Source of the DNA: CAZDUS01 sp964609375
Lineage (GTDB): Bacteria; Verrucomicrobiota; Kiritimatiellia; CAIKKV01; CAITUY01
Direction: 5' to 3'
DNA: 5,977 bases
Assembly (NCBI GenBank): GCA_964609375.1
Contig: CAZSSA010000114.1
Span: forward strand, 1 to 5,977
Shown here piece by piece: positions 3,685-5,977 of this stretch. Position numbers and translations under genes: made by a program. The notes beneath the pieces are model-generated. The model was not told the origin of the DNA. It made no database searches and saw only the letters and a program-made list of their open reading frames with translations. Each line of letters opens with the position of its first letter. The first letter of the stretch is position 1.

Positions 3685-5977
3685 ATGGCTGAAAAATCCA
3701 AACCCGCCGGCGGCTGGAACCAGATTTACAATAGTATCTTCGATCAATCCATCATCGGCATCGTCCTCTGCGATATGGATGGATCCATCCTCGAATCCAA
3801 TTCCGCCTTCAGCCGCATGCTCGGATACTCCACCGACGAATTATCCTTTAAAAAGATCGAGCAGTTGACGCATCCCGACGACTGGGCCAGGGAAGCCGCC
3901 CGGTTTTACCATTCCACACCTCAGGATTCCGGCAATTCCCATTACCGCGCCGAGAAACGTTATTTCCACAGGGATGGCCACCTCGTCTGGACCAATATAC
4001 ATGCCACCACCATCCGCGGCACCAATAATGCACCCGTTTTCGGCTTCGCCATCGTCGAAGATATCACCGAACGAAAACTCGCCGAGCTATCGCTGAAGGA
4101 AAGCGAGGCAAAGTACAGGTCATTGTTCTCCGAAATGACAAATGGTTTCGCGTTACACGAAATCATTGTGGATGGGACCGGCAAGCCTTGTGACTATCGT
4201 TTTCTCGAGGTCAACCCCGCCTTTGAAACGCTGACCGGATTGCGTCGTGAAAATGTCGTTGGCCAAACCGTGCGACAGGTCATCCCCACCATCGAATCCG
4301 GATGGATCGAGCGATACGGAGCTGTCGCCCTGACAGGCATACCGGTTACCTTCGAGCAGTATTCCGAAGCCATTCATAAGCATTTTTTTATCCACTCCTA
4401 CTCCCCCAAGCAAAACCAGTTCGCCGTTATTTTCACGGACATCACCGAACGTAATCTGGCGCAAAACCAACTGGCCGCCGAAAAGGAACGACTGAGTGTC
4501 ACCCTGCGCAGTATCGGTGATGGTGTCGTCGCCACGGATGTCACCGGCCATGTGGTTCTGGCGAACAAGATTATCGAGCACTGGCTGTCCCAATCGCAAC
4601 AGGAGCTCATCGGGCGTCCACTATCAAGCATTCTCCCCTTGGTTGAAGCACACGGTCAGACCCCTTGTACCCAGGCCATCGATCAGTCCGTACGCGCAAA
4701 AGAGCGCTATGAGCCCACGGAGCCATTGCGCCTGGTCATCGGCGGCACCCCTGACCGATGGGTCTCTGTTACGGGCAATCCCATTAATGATCCTTCCAGC
4801 ACCCCGATCGGCATGGTGTTCGTATTGCGGGATGTCACCGAGCAACGGCGCTCCGAAGAGGAGCGCGTCAAATCGGAAAAACTCGACTCCCTTGGCCATC
4901 TCGCCGCCGGGATCGCCCACGACTTCAATAATATCCTGACCGCCGTCCTTGGCAATGTGTCGCTCGCGAAAACACATCCGCAGGCGGCCCCGGAAATCGG
5001 GGAATTATTGAGCGACGCCGAGGCGGCCGTCCATCAGGCGCGCACCCTCACACAGCAGCTCCTGACCTTTGCCAAGGGCGGCTCACCGCTCAAGGAACCC
5101 ACCAACGCCGCCACCCTTATCAAGGAAACTGCCGAGTTCTCCCTGCACGGTTCAACATCCAAACTGGACCTCCAACTCCCCGCTGCCCTGTGGAAAATCA
5201 AAGCCGATATCCATCAGCTCTCTCAAGCCCTGCGAAACCTGATCATCAATGCCGATCAAGCCATGCCAGGTGGCGGTCCCGTGAAAATCACCGCCGAGAA
5301 TATCCTCCTGGAGGCCGATGCCGCTATCCCCCTGCCGCCCGGAAACTACATCAAAATCTCCATCACGGACTGTGGCATTGGAATCTCCGAGCGCCATCTA
5401 GGGAAAATATTCGACCCTTATTTTACCACCAAGCAGCAAGGCAGCGGCATGGGGCTCGCCACCACCCTTTCCATCATCAAGAATCATGGCGGCCACATCA
5501 CCGTGGAATCCCGTCTTGGCATTGGGACCACGTTTGATATTTTCCTGCCCGCGCTCAGCGAGGTCCCATCATCGCCTCCATCCCCCAGGGCGCTTCCATC
5601 CCCCATAAGCAGAACAAAGGTTCTCGTCATGGACGATGAGGAGTCCATCCGGAACCTGACCACACGTATCCTGACTCACAACGGCTGCACCGTCACCACC
5701 ACCGCCACCGGCGAGGAGGCACTGGCGGCGTTCGAATCAGCCCGCTCATCAAACCATCCGTTTGATGTCGTCATCCTCGACCTGACCATCCGCGGCGGAA
5801 TGGGCGGAAAAGACGCCATGCAGCGCCTCAGGGAAATAGACCCGGCCATCAAAGCCATTGTGTCCAGCGGGTATTCCAATGACCCGGTGATGGCAAATTA
5901 CCGCAAATACGGATTCCGGGGCATTGTCCCCAAGCCCTATCAGGCGGAAGCTCTGATCCGGGCCGTGGCGGAATTGG
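3685..5977 (+). CDS. Soluble PAS-PAS-PAS hybrid histidine kinase with receiver domain (3' end beyond window)
   Basis: The 764 visible codons encode a cytoplasmic hybrid sensor kinase with no membrane segment. Three PAS domains lie at about residues 12-130, 140-258 and 265-388. The first two end in DITER and the third in DVTEQ, the usual PAS exit motif. The HisKA domain has phospho-accepting His412 in GIAHDFNNIL. The ATPase domain shows the N box (Asn518, Asn522), G1 DCGIGIS (562-568), F box FDPYFTTK (576-583) and G2 GSGMGL (586-591). A Ser/Pro linker (about 624-642) leads to a receiver with the acidic pair Asp650-Asp651, acceptor Asp699, Ser727/Ser728 and Lys750 in PKPY. All key residues are present, so kinase and receiver should be active. 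No DNA-binding output or HPt domain is visible, so phosphate probably passes to an unlinked partner. The signal is unknown. ATG 3685 lacks a good ribosome site; a stop at 3658-3660 limits any extension, leaving only TTG 3664. The receiver is nearly complete at the edge. Confidence 0.93.
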   Translation, partial: MAEKSKPAGGWNQIYNSIFDQSIIGIVLCDMDGSILESNSAFSRMLGYSTDELSFKKIEQLTHPDDWAREAARFYHSTPQDSGNSHYRAEKRYFHRDGHLVWTNIHATTIRGTNNAPVFGFAIVEDITERKLAELSLKESEAKYRSLFSEMTNGFALHEIIVDGTGKPCDYRFLEVNPAFETLTGLRRENVVGQTVRQVIPTIESGWIERYGAVALTGIPVTFEQYSEAIHKHFFIHSYSPKQNQFAVIFTDITERNLAQNQLAAEKERLSVTLRSIGDGVVATDVTGHVVLANKIIEHWLSQSQQELIGRPLSSILPLVEAHGQTPCTQAIDQSVRAKERYEPTEPLRLVIGGTPDRWVSVTGNPINDPSSTPIGMVFVLRDVTEQRRSEEERVKSEKLDSLGHLAAGIAHDFNNILTAVLGNVSLAKTHPQAAPEIGELLSDAEAAVHQARTLTQQLLTFAKGGSPLKEPTNAATLIKETAEFSLHGSTSKLDLQLPAALWKIKADIHQLSQALRNLIINADQAMPGGGPVKITAENILLEADAAIPLPPGNYIKISITDCGIGISERHLGKIFDPYFTTKQQGSGMGLATTLSIIKNHGGHITVESRLGIGTTFDIFLPALSEVPSSPPSPRALPSPISRTKVLVMDDEESIRNLTTRILTHNGCTVTTTATGEEALAAFESARSSNHPFDVVILDLTIRGGMGGKDAMQRLREIDPAIKAIVSSGYSNDPVMANYRKYGFRGIVPKPYQAEALIRAVAEL

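Noticed and set aside
4153..4599. Minus-strand open frame of 148 codons and similar frames across 3848-5879
   Set aside because: They are antisense or out of frame to the hybrid kinase, whose domain motifs run unbroken through the whole region.

Overview
The window holds four genes with recognisable families and one very small gene. Their coding strands alternate, so it is a run of short transcription units and not one operon. The DNA is fairly GC-rich, with Shine-Dalgarno sequences at some starts and bacterial protein families throughout. A heptameric intergenic repeat, a flavin-dependent ThyX thymidylate synthase, a CE7 deacetylase and a soluble multi-PAS hybrid kinase together suggest an environmental heterotroph. 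A PVC-group (Kiritimatiellota/Verrucomicrobiota-like) or deltaproteobacterial-type genome is my guess. The phylum cannot be fixed from this sequence alone.

Layout from left to right. Positions 1-100 are non-coding: twelve heptamers in exact phase with a 21-bp higher-order period, then a nearly pure C tract. The C tract abuts the stop codon of a minus-strand CE7 acetyl-xylan esterase / cephalosporin-C deacetylase (101-1072). A 124-bp divergent intergenic region follows. Next is a plus-strand sodium symporter of the NSS/SNF family closely resembling LeuT (1197-2858). It overlaps by 4 bp a 32-codon gene for a single-span membrane peptide (2855-2953), which looks like the small accessory subunit found with some bacterial NSS transporters. 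That gene converges on thyX (minus, start at 3543), and the two stop codons interlock in one CTAG at 2950-2953. A second divergent intergenic region (3544-3684) carries a 7-bp inverted repeat. It is followed by a PAS-PAS-PAS-HisKA-HATPase-REC hybrid histidine kinase (3685 to the right edge, incomplete).

Functional links. The clear pair is the transporter with its translationally coupled small membrane protein, probably importing a neutral amino acid with Na+ and without need of chloride. The esterase, ThyX and kinase have no obvious pathway link to it or to each other. No phage, transposon, CRISPR or RNA gene is visible. I do not see a convincing wholly new system. The points most worth attention are the small transporter partner, the interlocked convergent stops and the left-edge heptamer array.
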